Source: Blautia sp. Marseille-P3087
GTDB taxonomy: Bacteria; Bacillota; Clostridia; Lachnospirales; Lachnospiraceae
Assembly (NCBI RefSeq): GCF_900120195.1
Contig: NZ_LT635539.1
Span: 1,748,649 to 1,812,648 of the forward strand
Reading direction: 5' to 3'
DNA length: 64,000 nucleotides
A program made the position numbers and the translations under genes. The notes under the pieces were generated by a model. That model ran no database searches and was not told where the DNA came from. It was given only the letters and a program-made list of their open reading frames with translations. Positions 49,854 to 61,700 of the stretch are shown one piece after another; position 1 is the first letter of the stretch, and the number at the start of each line of letters is the position of its first letter.

Positions 49854-51977
49854 TCAGTCTTTCTTAGAAAGAATCTTTTCCTGAACGGACTTCGGAACCT
49901 GTTCGTATTTCTCGAAGAACATGGAGTAGTTACCACGTCCCTGAGTTCTGGAACGAAGGTCTGTTGCATATCCGAACATTTCAGAAAGCGGAACGAATCC
50001 ACGGATCATCTTACCGCCGCCGATATCATCCATACCTTCGATACGACCACGACGGGAGTTGATATCACCGATAACATCACCCATGTAATCTTCCGGAGTA
50101 GTAACTTCGACTCTCATGATAGGCTCAAGAAGAATCGGAGCTGCTTTCTGCATAGCATCCTTGAATGCAAGGGAACCTGCAATGTGGAATGCCATTTCAG
50201 AGGAATCGACTTCATGATAAGAACCGTCGTATACGTTTGCATGAACGCCGACTACCGGGAATCCACCCAGAATACCAGCTTTCATAGCTTCTTCAATACC
50301 TTCACCAACTGCCGGGATGTATTCCTTCGGAATAGCACCACCAACAACTGTGGATTCGAACTTGTACAGTTCTTCTCCGTTGGCATCCATAGGCTCGAAT
50401 TTAACTTTACAGTGACCATACTGTCCACGACCACCAGACTGTTTAGCATATTTGCTGTCAACGTCTACTGATTTAGTAATAGTCTCTTTGTATGCAACCT
50501 GAGGTGCACCAACGTTAGCCTCTACTTTGAATTCACGAAGCAGACGGTCAACGATGATTTCCAGATGCAGCTCACCCATACCAGCGATGATTGTCTGACC
50601 TGTTTCCTGATTTGTATGTGCACGGAATGTCGGGTCTTCTTCTGCCAGTTTTGCAAGAGCTTCACCAAGTTTACCCTGTCCAGCTTTTGTCTTAGGCTCG
50701 ATTGCAAGCTCGATAACCGGTTCCGGGAATTCCATGGACTCAAGGATTACCGGATGCTGGTCATCACAGATTGTATCACCAGTTGTGGTGAATTTAAAAC
50801 CGATTGCTGCAGCGATATCTCCTGAATATACTTTATCCAGTTCCATACGTTTATTAGCGTGCATCTGAAGGATACGGCCAACACGTTCTTTCTTGTCCTT
50901 AGTAGCGTTGAGTACATAAGAACCAGAATTCATAGTACCGGAGTATACACGGAAGTATGCCAGTTTACCAACAAATGGGTCTGTCATAATCTTGAATGCC
51001 AGAGCGGAGAACGGCTCTTCATCAGAAGAATGTCTCACGATCGGGTTGCCATCCAGGTCAACACCCTCGATTGGAGGAATGTCTGTTGGAGCAGGCATGT
51101 ATTCAATGATTGCATCCAGAAGTTTCTGAACACCCTTGTTTCTGTATGCAGTACCGCAGCATACCGGTACAGCTGTACATTCACAAGTAGCTTTACGAAG
51201 AACTGCTTTTAATTTTTCATTAGACGGTTCTTCACCTTCCAGATATTCCATCATTAAATCGTCATCCAGTTCGCAGATTTTCTCTACGAGTTCTGTATGA
51301 TAAAGTTCTGCTTCTTCCTGCATATCTTCCGGAATATCTGTGATAGAAATGTCTTCACCTTTCTCATCATTGTAGATATAAGCCTGCATTTCGAAAAGGT
51401 CGATGATACCTTTGAATTCATCTTCTTTTCCGATTGGAAGCTGTAAGCAGATAGCGTTTTTACCAAGACGAGTCTTGATCTGATCTACAGCATTGTAGAA
51501 GTTTGCACCGAGGATATCCATCTTGTTGATGAATGCCATACGCGGTACATTGTAAGTGTCAGCCTGACGCCATACGTTTTCTGACTGAGGTTCTACACCA
51601 CCCTTTGCACAGAAGACGCCGACAGCGCCGTCAAGTACACGGAGTGAACGCTCAACCTCTACGGTGAAGTCTACGTGTCCTGGAGTATCAATGATGTTGA
51701 TACGATGTTCCAGAGCACCTGGTTTCTTCTTGCAGTGATCCTGCAGAGTCCAGTGACATGTTGTAGCGGCGGAAGTAATTGTGATACCTCTCTCCTGCTC
51801 CTGCTCCATCCAGTCCATTGTTGCGGTACCTTCATGAGTATCACCGATTTTGTAGTTGACACCTGTATAATAAAGGATACGTTCTGTAAGAGTTGTCTTA
51901 CCTGCATCGATATGAGCCATGATACCAATGTTTCTGGTACGCTCAAGCGGGTATTCTCTACCTTCTTTTCCAGCCAA
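49854..51977 (-). CDS. fusA: Elongation factor G
   Basis: A 707-residue EF-G with the N-terminal GTPase motifs [16 protein letters not shown] and N-K-M-D, then domains II-V. It drives ribosomal translocation. It is between rpsG and tuf, with a 117-bp gap to tuf. Confidence 0.99.
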   Translation of the reverse strand: MAGKEGREYPLERTRNIGIMAHIDAGKTTLTERILYYTGVNYKIGDTHEGTATMDWMEQEQERGITITSAATTCHWTLQDHCKKKPGALEHRINIIDTPGHVDFTVEVERSLRVLDGAVGVFCAKGGVEPQSENVWRQADTYNVPRMAFINKMDILGANFYNAVDQIKTRLGKNAICLQLPIGKEDEFKGIIDLFEMQAYIYNDEKGEDISITDIPEDMQEEAELYHTELVEKICELDDDLMMEYLEGEEPSNEKLKAVLRKATCECTAVPVCCGTAYRNKGVQKLLDAIIEYMPAPTDIPPIEGVDLDGNPIVRHSSDEEPFSALAFKIMTDPFVGKLAYFRVYSGTMNSGSYVLNATKDKKERVGRILQMHANKRMELDKVYSGDIAAAIGFKFTTTGDTICDDQHPVILESMEFPEPVIELAIEPKTKAGQGKLGEALAKLAEEDPTFRAHTNQETGQTIIAGMGELHLEIIVDRLLREFKVEANVGAPQVAYKETITKSVDVDSKYAKQSGGRGQYGHCKVKFEPMDANGEELYKFESTVVGGAIPKEYIPAVGEGIEEAMKAGILGGFPVVGVHANVYDGSYHEVDSSEMAFHIAGSLAFKDAMQKAAPILLEPIMRVEVTTPEDYMGDVIGDINSRRGRIEGMDDIGGGKMIRGFVPLSEMFGYATDLRSRTQGRGNYSMFFEKYEQVPKSVQEKILSKKD

Positions 51978-51995
51978 TTGGATTTTCCTCCTTGA

Positions 51996-52544
<549 letters not shown>

Positions 52545-52635
52545 CTATATTTAACCCGCAACCGACAGGGTATATGGAATACCGTACAATATTTATAGTT
52601 ATAAGTGAATCTTCGATTGATTACTTTTTTCTACT

Positions 52636-53052
52636 TTATTTTTTCTTAGGTCTCTTAGCACCATATTTGGAGCGGGCCTGTTTTCTGTTTGCTACACCTG
52701 CGGTATCCAGTGTACCTCTGATGATGTGGTATCTGGTACCAGGTAAGTCCTTAACACGACCACCACGGATAAGAACAACGCTATGCTCCTGAAGGTTGTG
52801 ACCTTCTCCTGGGATATAGCTTGTTACTTCGATTCCGTTGGAAAGACGAACTCTGGCGATCTTTCTAAGAGCTGAGTTAGGTTTCTTAGGTGTTGCAGTT
52901 TTAACTGCTGTACAAACTCCACGTTTCTGTGGTGCAGACTGTTCAACAGCTTTCTTTCTTAAAGAGTTGAATGTTCTCTGCAGAGCCGGTGCTGTAGATT
53001 TCTTTACAGCTGTCTGACGTCCTTTTCTTACTAACTGGTTGAATGTTGGCAT
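52636..53052 (-). CDS. rpsL: 30S ribosomal protein S12
   Basis: A 138-residue protein with the decoding-centre motif [11 protein letters not shown] and the downstream G-R-V-K-D-L-P-G. Both positions where streptomycin-resistance changes commonly arise carry the wild-type Lys. It is the first gene of the str operon. Confidence 0.98.
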   Translation of the reverse strand: MPTFNQLVRKGRQTAVKKSTAPALQRTFNSLRKKAVEQSAPQKRGVCTAVKTATPKKPNSALRKIARVRLSNGIEVTSYIPGEGHNLQEHSVVLIRGGRVKDLPGTRYHIIRGTLDTAGVANRKQARSKYGAKRPKKK

Positions 53053-53078
53053 TCCATTTCACCTCCCGATAGATTTCT

Positions 53079-53094
53079 CCATGGTTTACCATGG
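53079..53094 (-). promoter_or_regulatory. Palindrome in the rpsL leader
   Basis: CCATGGT-TT-ACCATGG lies 14 bp upstream of the SD region of rpsL in the transcript. It could form a hairpin close to the ribosome-binding site. Its function is unknown. Confidence 0.5.
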
Positions 53095-53168
53095 GGTTGC
53101 GCGGTTGCTATTGTCAAATGAATAAATATTGCGCACAAAAAAACAGCGTTCCTATTGCACGCTTGCTC

Positions 53169-53197
53169 ATTATATCCTGTAAAAATACGGCTGTCAA
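53169..53197 (-). promoter_or_regulatory. Promoter of the rpsL-rpsG-fusA-tuf operon
   Basis: On the minus strand TTGACA (53192-53197) and TATAAT (53169-53174), both consensus, with a 17-bp spacer. The 53198-53327 stretch upstream is AT-rich. Confidence 0.92.
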
Positions 53198-53327
53198 GCC
53201 ATTTTACAGGATTTTTTCTTTATTTTACGATTTTATGATGATTGCTTTTTGTGCCCACTCTTATTATAATAATAAAAACAAATTTACACTTTATCATTTT
53301 ACTTCTATATTATAAGAAAGGATTTTT

Positions 53328-53657
53328 ATGAAAAGAAAATTCAGCCTGTCGGCAGTCCTTCTGTTTATCACCGTTCTTCTGCTCATAGCCGGCATATTTT
53401 TCATTGGTATCCAGACCAGAGGACAGCTTTTGGATACCCGAAAACAGTTCGAAACTTTCGTCTCTCAGATCAATAAAGAACAATATACGCTGACCGAAGC
53501 GCAGGCCTCGTTTGACACCGCCATCCAGAGCAAAAAAGATCTACTTAATTATTATGAAAAAAAATCCTCACCAAAGCAGCCTGCTGTTCAGGAGCATATG
53601 GATTCCGACGAATCATCTGCCGATGTTCCGACTTCTGTATTCAGTCAGGTAAATTGA
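53328..53657 (+). CDS. Small membrane-anchored coiled-coil protein
   Basis: A 109-residue protein with one transmembrane helix at residues 8-28 and then a Gln/Glu/Lys-rich predicted coiled coil, ending in a Ser/Asp-rich tail. It overlaps no known family by eye. It lies 16 bp upstream of the serine-hydrolase gene and shares its membrane-anchored shape, so the pair may work together at the cell envelope. Confidence 0.7.
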   Translation: MKRKFSLSAVLLFITVLLLIAGIFFIGIQTRGQLLDTRKQFETFVSQINKEQYTLTEAQASFDTAIQSKKDLLNYYEKKSSPKQPAVQEHMDSDESSADVPTSVFSQVN

Positions 53658-53673
53658 AGAAAGGACCACTCTC

Positions 53674-54756
53674 ATGAAAAAACAAAAACAAAACCGCCCT
53701 TCATTTCTCTATGCGGTCATTATTTTTCTTGCACTTGTCATTCTCGCACTCGGTGCACTGACACTCCATTCTCTGCGTGATCTGATTGATCTGCGTTCAA
53801 AAGTTTCCGGACTTCAGACAACTGTGCAGGAGCTTTCCGATGCCTCCGCCAACCTCGTGAAACAGGCACAGGAACTTGCCGGTCTGAATGACCAGCTCAG
53901 TAATGTAGCTTCTGACACTGATGCTACCGGTGCCTCCGACTACACAAATCAGGATTCACAGGAAGAAGGCACACTTTCACCATCTCACGCATCTTCTTTC
54001 ACTGATTCCACGGATGAAAGTCTGGATAACCTGCTTTCTCAGCTTAAGCCATTGCTTCCGCAAGATAACGGCACATGGTCTGTATATGTGTGCAATCTTA
54101 TGAAAAATACAGAAGGCACCATTGACGATCAGCAGATGCAGGCCGCAAGCCTGATCAAACTTTTCATCATGGGTGCCGTCTATGAAAATTTTGATTCACT
54201 TTGTGATACATACGGAGCTGACTCCATCAACAATTATCTGAATCCTATGATTACCGTAAGTGATAATGATGCCGCCAACACTCTTGTCAACATGCTCGGA
54301 TACGGTGACGATTCCGCAGGTATGAATGCTGTAAACAACTTCTGTCAGTCTCATGGATATACCAGTACTTCCATGGGCAGACTCCTTCTTCAGGACAATA
54401 CCTACGGTGATAACTATACTTCCGTCAGTGACTGCGGCCACTTTCTGAAAGAAATCTACCAGAGTAATGCAGGTACCACCGATACTACACTTTCTCATAC
54501 GGATGCTATGTACTCTCTTCTCAAAATGCAGGAAAGACGAAATAAAATCCCTGCGAATCTTCCGGAAGGTGTAAAAGTTGCCAACAAAACCGGCGAGCTC
54601 GATGATGTTGAAAACGATGCCGGCATCATATACAGCACTGCAAAAGGCATTGATCTGGCCGTTTGCTTTATGTCACAGGATCTCACTGATTCCGGTGCAG
54701 CCCAGGCATCCATTGCACAAGATGCAAGGCTTATCTATGGCTATTACAACGAGTAA
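53674..54756 (+). CDS. Membrane-anchored serine hydrolase (class A beta-lactamase-like)
   Basis: A 360-residue protein with a transmembrane helix at about 10-31, a coiled-coil and Ser/Thr-rich linker to about 115, and a class-A-like domain. The active-site motifs are S-L-I-K (nucleophile Ser and Lys), S-D-N-D-A-A-N (SDN) and K-T-G-E-L (KTG). The usual E-x-x-x-N deacylation Glu of class A beta-lactamases is not obvious, so this may be a peptidase or carboxypeptidase acting on the cell wall rather than an antibiotic hydrolase. The gene converges with the 410-residue gene; the stops are 1 bp apart. Confidence 0.83.
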   Translation: MKKQKQNRPSFLYAVIIFLALVILALGALTLHSLRDLIDLRSKVSGLQTTVQELSDASANLVKQAQELAGLNDQLSNVASDTDATGASDYTNQDSQEEGTLSPSHASSFTDSTDESLDNLLSQLKPLLPQDNGTWSVYVCNLMKNTEGTIDDQQMQAASLIKLFIMGAVYENFDSLCDTYGADSINNYLNPMITVSDNDAANTLVNMLGYGDDSAGMNAVNNFCQSHGYTSTSMGRLLLQDNTYGDNYTSVSDCGHFLKEIYQSNAGTTDTTLSHTDAMYSLLKMQERRNKIPANLPEGVKVANKTGELDDVENDAGIIYSTAKGIDLAVCFMSQDLTDSGAAQASIAQDARLIYGYYNE

Positions 54757-54757
54757 G

Positions 54758-55990
54758 TTATGAAATATCCTTCTTGTCTTCTTCATAGGACATCTCCCAG
54801 ATATCTGCAAATACTGCCAGCGGACAGTCCGTGAGAAGACACATCAGAAGGAAACACTCATACGGATTTACAATGTAAATCTCACTCATACCACATTTGT
54901 GCAGAATTTCCTGAATTTCTTCCAGAAAATGATGATACCGGTTATAAGGATCATCATCCTGCATTTCCTGCGACACGATAAAAAATTCGAGAGTGATCAG
55001 GTCAAATCTTTCTACTGGAAATTTATGATTCAGAATACTGTTGATTCTCTGTCTGCTGAAACGTTTCTGGCTAAAGTGCTTTGCCAGAATTGAAGCCGAC
55101 ATTTTCTTTAAATTTCCCATCTTATTTACAGGAATTCCGCTGCAAATAACTTTTTCCACATCGGAATCCGTGATATCTGAAATATTCCACACTCTATTTC
55201 TGGACTTTTCCTCTTCATCCCCCTGATACATACGGGCAATAATTTCTTTTGACTTTGTGAGCAAGCGTACAAACTCCTGAAATGCCTGACTTTTTTCGGA
55301 CATCGGATCATCTGTCCCTGCCTTCACATATGCAAGGTATGCCAGAAGTTTTTCTTCTGTGTCCAGACAAATTTTCCCGGAATACACCTGCGGCGCATCT
55401 GTATAGTTTGCATCCGGCTGAAGTTTCTCATATTTTTTCTTTAATTCTTCTGCCTTATGGTAACCAAACTGTTTATAATAACAATACCAGTAGATCACCT
55501 CATCCGGATTATGGAAATCAAAATCCTGTTCCCTCAGTACACGGGTCAGAAAATCCGATACATCTTCCACGCTCATCCGCAGTCCGAATCCAAGAAGAAA
55601 AACGGTCTCACGTTTAACAGAAGCCTGCGTCAGCCAGTTATTTGCAAGCGACGTAAGCTTCGTTGAAGTCGGATTCATAGATTTCGGCGTACATGTTTCA
55701 TGGAAAGATTCCACTACAATATCCCGGTAGATATCCTGTGTCACCTCATTGTATGGTTCTTCCAGCCCTGCACGCTCATAAATGTATCGTTTCAGATGAT
55801 CTCCAAAAGAGACCAATTCCATTTCTTTATATAAATAATGAAAAATTACATCCGCATCTTCATCTTCAAATCCGTCGAGGCTGACTACCTGTCGGAATCT
55901 CTGCGCTGCCTTTCTCGTGAATTCAAAGTCCTTTACAGAGTCAAAAGCAACCGTCTGTTCAAAGTCAAGATCCTGCATTCGATTTTTCAT
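54758..55990 (-). CDS. Uncharacterised 410-residue protein in a kinase-phosphatase operon
   Basis: The protein has no recognised enzymatic motif. It starts with a short D-L-D-F-E-Q-T-V-A-F-D segment containing a Thr that could be a phosphorylation site, then a largely alpha-helical body (helices around S-V-K-R-E-T-V-F-L-L-G-F-G-L-R-M-S-V-E-D-V) and a Cys-bearing C-terminus. It overlaps the phosphatase gene by 4 bp (ATGA). Being third in the operon, it may be the substrate or readout of the kinase; this is inference. Confidence 0.6.
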   Translation of the reverse strand: MKNRMQDLDFEQTVAFDSVKDFEFTRKAAQRFRQVVSLDGFEDEDADVIFHYLYKEMELVSFGDHLKRYIYERAGLEEPYNEVTQDIYRDIVVESFHETCTPKSMNPTSTKLTSLANNWLTQASVKRETVFLLGFGLRMSVEDVSDFLTRVLREQDFDFHNPDEVIYWYCYYKQFGYHKAEELKKKYEKLQPDANYTDAPQVYSGKICLDTEEKLLAYLAYVKAGTDDPMSEKSQAFQEFVRLLTKSKEIIARMYQGDEEEKSRNRVWNISDITDSDVEKVICSGIPVNKMGNLKKMSASILAKHFSQKRFSRQRINSILNHKFPVERFDLITLEFFIVSQEMQDDDPYNRYHHFLEEIQEILHKCGMSEIYIVNPYECFLLMCLLTDCPLAVFADIWEMSYEEDKKDIS

Positions 55991-56811
55991 GATATATCAC
56001 CTTCATGTCTTTTTAACTGGTTCCACATACGTTTCCACCAGTTTTCTTTTTGATTCATTACCTCACATAAAATTACAGTAATATTGTCCCTGCCGCCTTT
56101 TTTCAAAGCACGTTCAACCAGCACCTGAACAGTTTCTTCTACCGGAATCTCCCTTGTAAAAATATCTGCGATCTCACCATCAGACAGCATATCCGTAATC
56201 CCATCCGAACAGATCAGATATCGGTCACCTTCTACAACAGGATAACTGGTCAAAGATGGCGCCAGTTTCAGATCTTCTTCCTGCATTCCCAGATACTGCG
56301 TAAGTGGAGCCTTACCCAGAAAATGTCTGCCTAATGTATGATCCTCGGAAATCTGTCCGAATTTCTCACAGTTGCTTCTGTATATCCTGCTGTCCCCAAG
56401 ATTGCAGCCATAAATCATATCTTCGCCAAATGCAAGCATTGCTGCAGTTGTTCCCATGCTGTCGATTCTGTTTTCTGTCCCATAATCACATACTGCCTGA
56501 TTCATTTTTTCACAGGCTTCAAGCAAAAACTGCTCTCCCTCTCTACCTATACGGTCTTTTTGTTCTTTATAATGCATTCCACAGGATTCTGCTGCAAGAA
56601 ATGCAGCCATTTCACCGCAGCTCTCACCGCCCATTCCGTCAAATACCGCCATTACCGGAAGTTCCGATTGTTTCCTGCAGCCGCTTTGAATATGGCTCAT
56701 TCCCTGATTTTGCGCATTCAGAAATTCACCGCAGCACCAGAAATTATCTTCATTATTATTACGTATCTTTCCGATATGACACGTATATGCATATTTAATC
56801 TGATATGCCAT
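55987..56811 (-). CDS. PP2C-family Ser/Thr protein phosphatase
   Basis: A 274-residue PP2C phosphatase with N-N-E-D-N near residue 19, A-V-F-D-G-M-G-G (metal-binding DGMGG), I-C-S-D-G-I-T-D and G-G-R-D-N-I-T-V. The metal ligands are all present. It is 13 bp downstream of the kinase gene, and reverses its phosphorylation. It is likely cytosolic. Confidence 0.92.
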   Translation of the reverse strand: MAYQIKYAYTCHIGKIRNNNEDNFWCCGEFLNAQNQGMSHIQSGCRKQSELPVMAVFDGMGGESCGEMAAFLAAESCGMHYKEQKDRIGREGEQFLLEACEKMNQAVCDYGTENRIDSMGTTAAMLAFGEDMIYGCNLGDSRIYRSNCEKFGQISEDHTLGRHFLGKAPLTQYLGMQEEDLKLAPSLTSYPVVEGDRYLICSDGITDMLSDGEIADIFTREIPVEETVQVLVERALKKGGRDNITVILCEVMNQKENWWKRMWNQLKRHEGDIS

Positions 56812-56824
56812 ATTCTACCCTTTC

Positions 56825-58546
56825 TTATGATTCAGTGTTATTTTCAGTTGAAAGATTCAGCTGATTCTTATATTCTTCTGCGAGATTCCAGTACTTTTCT
56901 CCACGACTCTTGTATTCATCATTGTCAGTTTCGTTATCATGACAGCGGTTCTTTTCATCGATCCAGCGTACTAATTCGCCATCATCATAATAATAACGGT
57001 CAACCTTCTGTTCTCTGTCTTTCAAAGTACTCAATGTATGGCTATCCGCCCATATGTAAGCAAAAAACAACTCATCGTCCCAATAGTAATACTCCTGATA
57101 ATACCCGTCCTTTGACATAGAAGGATAGATCAGAACCTTCATCAACTGAACATTACCATCATCAAGTTGTTTCAGATAGCTGATCTTTCCCTGATCTTCT
57201 GAACCGATCCAGCTGTAATCATTCAGGTTATCACTGATTTCTGTAGCCTGAGCCTGAATCTTCTCCAGAGTCTCCTGAAGCTGTTTGTTCTCTGCAGTCT
57301 GAACTGTTTCTGTTACGGATTTTTTCAGTTGCTGTAGTTCTGCATTTGCCCTGAGCATCCAGATAAATACACCGATAATTACGCATACAGCTATAAACAT
57401 GATCAGAACTGCGGCTACCAGTGGATCAAATTTTTTGCGTTTCTTTTTCGCTGGTTTCCTCTGTGGAACACTCTTTTTTAACTCTGAAACTGTTGCCTGT
57501 TTCTGTACCGGTTTTCGGACTGCCACAGTTTTTTCGAAGTTTTCTCCCGGCTGCTCTGTCGTCCCATCCATAATTTTGGCCGGATGACTGGTCTGTTTAT
57601 GTTTGTGCTGACTGTGTTTTGGCGAAATATCTTCACCGGCTTTTACACGTTCCAGTGCTTCCCGGAACTCTTCTGCTGTCCGATACCGTTCATCGCGGTC
57701 ATAAGCACATGCTTTCAGGATCACTTCGCTCAAAACCTTATCTGCCTGCACCGGCATCGGCAATTCTTCTCCGGACATCCTTCGATTGAGCGCATTTTCT
57801 TTGTCATGGTATGTAATCAGCTGCTTTTGCAGACTGATAAAAGGCAGTCTATTATGATTGCAGAGTTTATATAAAACAATTCCCAGTGAATAGATATCTA
57901 CCCTGGCATCGTATTCTTCGCCTTTATACATCTCCGGGGCCATATAGGAAAATGTGCCTTTTTTAGATAATCCGCTCATCGACCGGTCCAGTTCACGGGC
58001 AATTCCAAAATCTCCCAGTTTGAATTCGCCAAATCTCGATACAAAAATATTCTCCGGTTTGATATCGCGATGTATGATATTCTGGCACTGACAATACTCC
58101 AGTGCTTTACAAAGATCTATTCCAAGGCGGATCACATCCTCTTCTTTCAGTGGATTCTCCGCACAATACTCCATAAAACTTGTAAGATATTCCATTCGGA
58201 TAAAAATATCCCATCCGATGTCATCCAGATATTCCACTACTTTGTAGTCTTCAACGGAAACAACATAAGAATTTCCACGGAAGTATTCCATTGTACTGAC
58301 TTCCTGAATGCACTCATCAACAAGTCCCTGGAAGTACTCCTTCACTGACTGTTCATTTGGACTTTCAGAGCGAACACTGCTCAGCTCGCCCTGATTTGAG
58401 GGGATTGTGATGACTTTTATTGCAGAATAAAATGTTGTTCCCTGCTCCGTCCGGCATGCCTTATAAACTTTACCAAAAGAACCTTCGCCGATTTTTTCAA
58501 CAATTTTCCATTCCGGCCACACAGATACCGGCAGATGTTTGTCCAT
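56825..58546 (-). CDS. Receptor-type Ser/Thr protein kinase without PASTA repeats
   Basis: A 573-residue protein. The kinase domain spans about 12-290: G-E-G-S-F-G-K-V-Y, V-A-I/K-type Lys in I-K-V-I, H-R-D-I-K-P-E-N, D-F-G and A-P-E. A basic linker leads to one transmembrane helix (about 375-398) and then an external part of about 175 residues with a coiled coil. Unlike typical PknB/PrkC proteins there are no PASTA repeats, so the ligand must differ. The ATG at 58546 follows GGGAGGGG. It leads an operon with PP2C. Confidence 0.9.
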   Translation of the reverse strand: MDKHLPVSVWPEWKIVEKIGEGSFGKVYKACRTEQGTTFYSAIKVITIPSNQGELSSVRSESPNEQSVKEYFQGLVDECIQEVSTMEYFRGNSYVVSVEDYKVVEYLDDIGWDIFIRMEYLTSFMEYCAENPLKEEDVIRLGIDLCKALEYCQCQNIIHRDIKPENIFVSRFGEFKLGDFGIARELDRSMSGLSKKGTFSYMAPEMYKGEEYDARVDIYSLGIVLYKLCNHNRLPFISLQKQLITYHDKENALNRRMSGEELPMPVQADKVLSEVILKACAYDRDERYRTAEEFREALERVKAGEDISPKHSQHKHKQTSHPAKIMDGTTEQPGENFEKTVAVRKPVQKQATVSELKKSVPQRKPAKKKRKKFDPLVAAVLIMFIAVCVIIGVFIWMLRANAELQQLKKSVTETVQTAENKQLQETLEKIQAQATEISDNLNDYSWIGSEDQGKISYLKQLDDGNVQLMKVLIYPSMSKDGYYQEYYYWDDELFFAYIWADSHTLSTLKDREQKVDRYYYDDGELVRWIDEKNRCHDNETDNDEYKSRGEKYWNLAEEYKNQLNLSTENNTES

Positions 58547-58704
58547 CATTCCCCTCCCTTCCTTCTTGAAATTTCTTTTCATTTATAATCTCTCATATGC
58601 TCCTAGTATAGCATGTCCACCTTTCTCTGTCTGTAATTTTCGATATTTTTCCAGATTTTTTCATACAATATTTATAAGAGCTTCATAAAGAATGATTTGC
58701 TGAC

Positions 58705-58739
58705 AAAAAAGCCCCAACTGTACCGCAGTACAGTTGGGG
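58705..58739 (-). terminator. Terminator after rpoC
   Basis: A 12-bp perfect stem (CCCCAACTGTAC with GTACAGTTGGGG) and CGCA loop is followed on the minus strand by TTTTTT. Confidence 0.95.
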
Positions 58740-58750
58740 ACTCTATATTT

Positions 58751-61700
58751 TTACTCTTCTGTTGTATCTTCTGTCGGCTCTTCGTCCACATCGTCCAGAA
58801 TTTCTTCATCAGCATCATCCATTGTGAGGAGTTCTTCATCTTCTGGAAGTGCTTCTGCAGTTTCTTCGGACTCTGCCGGTATTTCTTCCGGCATCCCGGT
58901 ATCAAGCTGAATATCTCTGTAACGTTTCAGACCTGTTCCGGCCGGAATCAGCTTACCAATGATAACGTTTTCTTTCAGACCTACAAGATGGTCTACTTTA
59001 CCTTTGATTGCTGCTTCTGTCAGAACCTTAGTTGTCTCCTGGAAGGATGCTGCTGACAGGAAGGACTCTGTTGCCAGAGATGCCTTGGTGATACCAAGCA
59101 TAATCTGTTTTCCTTCTGCAGGTGTCTTTCCTTCTTTTTCGAGTTTTTCATTGACTTCTTCAAATTCAAGAACATCAACAAGTGTTCCCGGAAGGAAATC
59201 TGTATCTCCGTTTTCTTCGATACGGATCTTCTTCAGCATCTGGCGAACGAGAACTTCGATATGTTTATCGCTGATCTCAACACCCTGCAGACGATATACA
59301 CGCTGTACTTCACGAAGCATGTAATCCTGAACTGCACGAACGCCTTTGATTCTCAGAATGTCATGTGGGTTTACGCTACCTTCTGTCAGCTCATCACCAG
59401 CCTCCAGAACCTGTCCGTCAACGATCTTGATACGTGATCCGTAAGGAATCAGGTATGTCTTAGAATCGCCATTTTCCGGATTTGTAACGATAATCTCACG
59501 CTTTTTCTTAGTGTCGTTGATTACAGCAACACCAGGGATTTCTGTGATGATAGCAAGACCTTTCGGCTTTCTTGCCTCGAAAAGCTCCTCAACTCGAGGA
59601 AGACCCTGTGTAATATCTCCACCGGCTACACCACCACTATGGAATGTACGCATGGTAAGCTGTGTACCAGGTTCACCGATAGACTGAGCTGCTATAATAC
59701 CAACAGACTCACCAACCTGAACTGCTTCACCGGTTGCCATGTTTGCACCATAACATTTCGCGCAGACACCAACCTTGCATTTACAGGTCAGAATTGTACG
59801 GATCTTAACTTCATCGATCGGACCACCATTTGCGTTTACGCCCTCTTTCATAATACGGGCAGCACGTTTTGGTGTGATCATATGGTTTGCTTTAACAAGG
59901 ACTTCACCATCTTTGTTTGTGATCGTCTCGCAGGAGAAACGTCCTGTGATACGCTCCTGAAGGTTTTCGATTTCCTCTTTGCCATCCATGAAACCTTTGA
60001 CATACATACCGGAAATCTCGTCTCTGTTTTCACAGCAGTCGGTTTCACGAACGATCAGTTCCTGAGAAACGTCAACCATTCGTCTGGTCAGGTAACCGGA
60101 ATCGGCTGTACGAAGCGCTGTATCGGACATACCTTTACGAGCACCATGCGCAGACATGAAGTATTCCAGTACTTCAAGACCTTCACGGAAGTTTGATTTG
60201 ATAGGAAGTTCGATCGTATGACCGGTTGTATCAGCCATCAGACCTCGCATACCTGCAAGCTGTTTGATCTGTTTGTCGGAACCACGGGCACCAGAGTCAG
60301 CCATCATGAAGATGTTGTTGTATTTATCAAGACCATTCAGAAGTGCTTTTGTAAGCTCATCGTCAGTCTTCTTCCATGTTTCAACGACTTCTTTATATCG
60401 CTCTTCTTCGGTAATAAGACCACGTTTGTAGTTCTTTGTGATCTTGTCAACGATATTCTGTGCATTCTGGATCATCTCTGGTTTCTGAGGCGGCACAGTC
60501 ATATCGGAAATGGATACAGTCATTGCAGCACGTGTGGAGTATTTGTAACCGGTAGCCTTGATATCATCAAGAACTTCTGCTGTCTTTGTTACTCCGTGTG
60601 TATTGATGACTTTTTCCAGAATCTGTTTCAGCTGTTTCTTACCTACCAGGAAATCAACTTCAAGGAGAAGTTCATTGCCCGGGATGCTTCTGTCTACGAA
60701 TCCAAGATCCTGCGGAAGGATTTCGTTAAACAGGAAACGACCAAGTGTAGATTCTACGATACCTGTCATTTCTCTTCCGTCTGCCAGAGTTCTTGTGCAG
60801 CGAACTTTGATTTTTGACTGAAGAGTGATAACTTTATTTTCATAAGCAAGAATTGCTTCGTTTACGCTCTTGAAGAACTTACCTTCTCCCGGATTTCCAG
60901 GTCTTTCCTGTGTCAGATAGTAGATACCAAGGACCATATCCTGTGAAGGAACGGCTACCGGACCACCATCTGAAGGTTTCAGAAGGTTGTTTGGTGAAAG
61001 CAAAAGGAAACGGCACTCTGCCTGAGCTTCCTGTGAAAGCGGAAGATGAACAGCCATCTGGTCACCATCGAAGTCAGCGTTGAACGCGGTACAAACGAGT
61101 GGATGAAGTTTGATAGCTTTACCTTCTACAAGGATCGGCTCAAATGCCTGGATACCCAGACGATGCAGTGTAGGTGCACGGTTCAGCATAACCGGATGTT
61201 CTTTGATGACATCTTCCAGTACATCCCATACTTCCGGCTGAAGCTTTTCAACCATTTTTTTAGCATTTTTGATGTTGTGTGAAGTTCCGTTTGCAACGAG
61301 TTCTTTCATAACGAAAGGTTTGAACAGCTCGATTGCCATTTCTTTCGGAAGACCACACTGATAAATCTTAAGTTCCGGTCCAACAACGATAACAGAACGT
61401 CCGGAGTAGTCAACTCGTTTACCGAGCAGGTTCTGACGGAAACGTCCGGATTTACCTTTCAGCATATCGGAAAGAGATTTGAGGGCTCTGTTTCCAGGTC
61501 CTGTTACCGGACGGCCACGACGACCGTTGTCGATCAGAGCGTCTACTGCTTCCTGAAGCATACGTTTTTCGTTACGCACAATGATATCCGGTGCGCCCAG
61601 CTCCAGAAGACGTTTCAGACGGTTATTACGGTTGATGATTCTTCTGTACAGGTCATTCAGGTCAGATGTTGCAAAACGTCCACCATCAAGCTGTACCATA

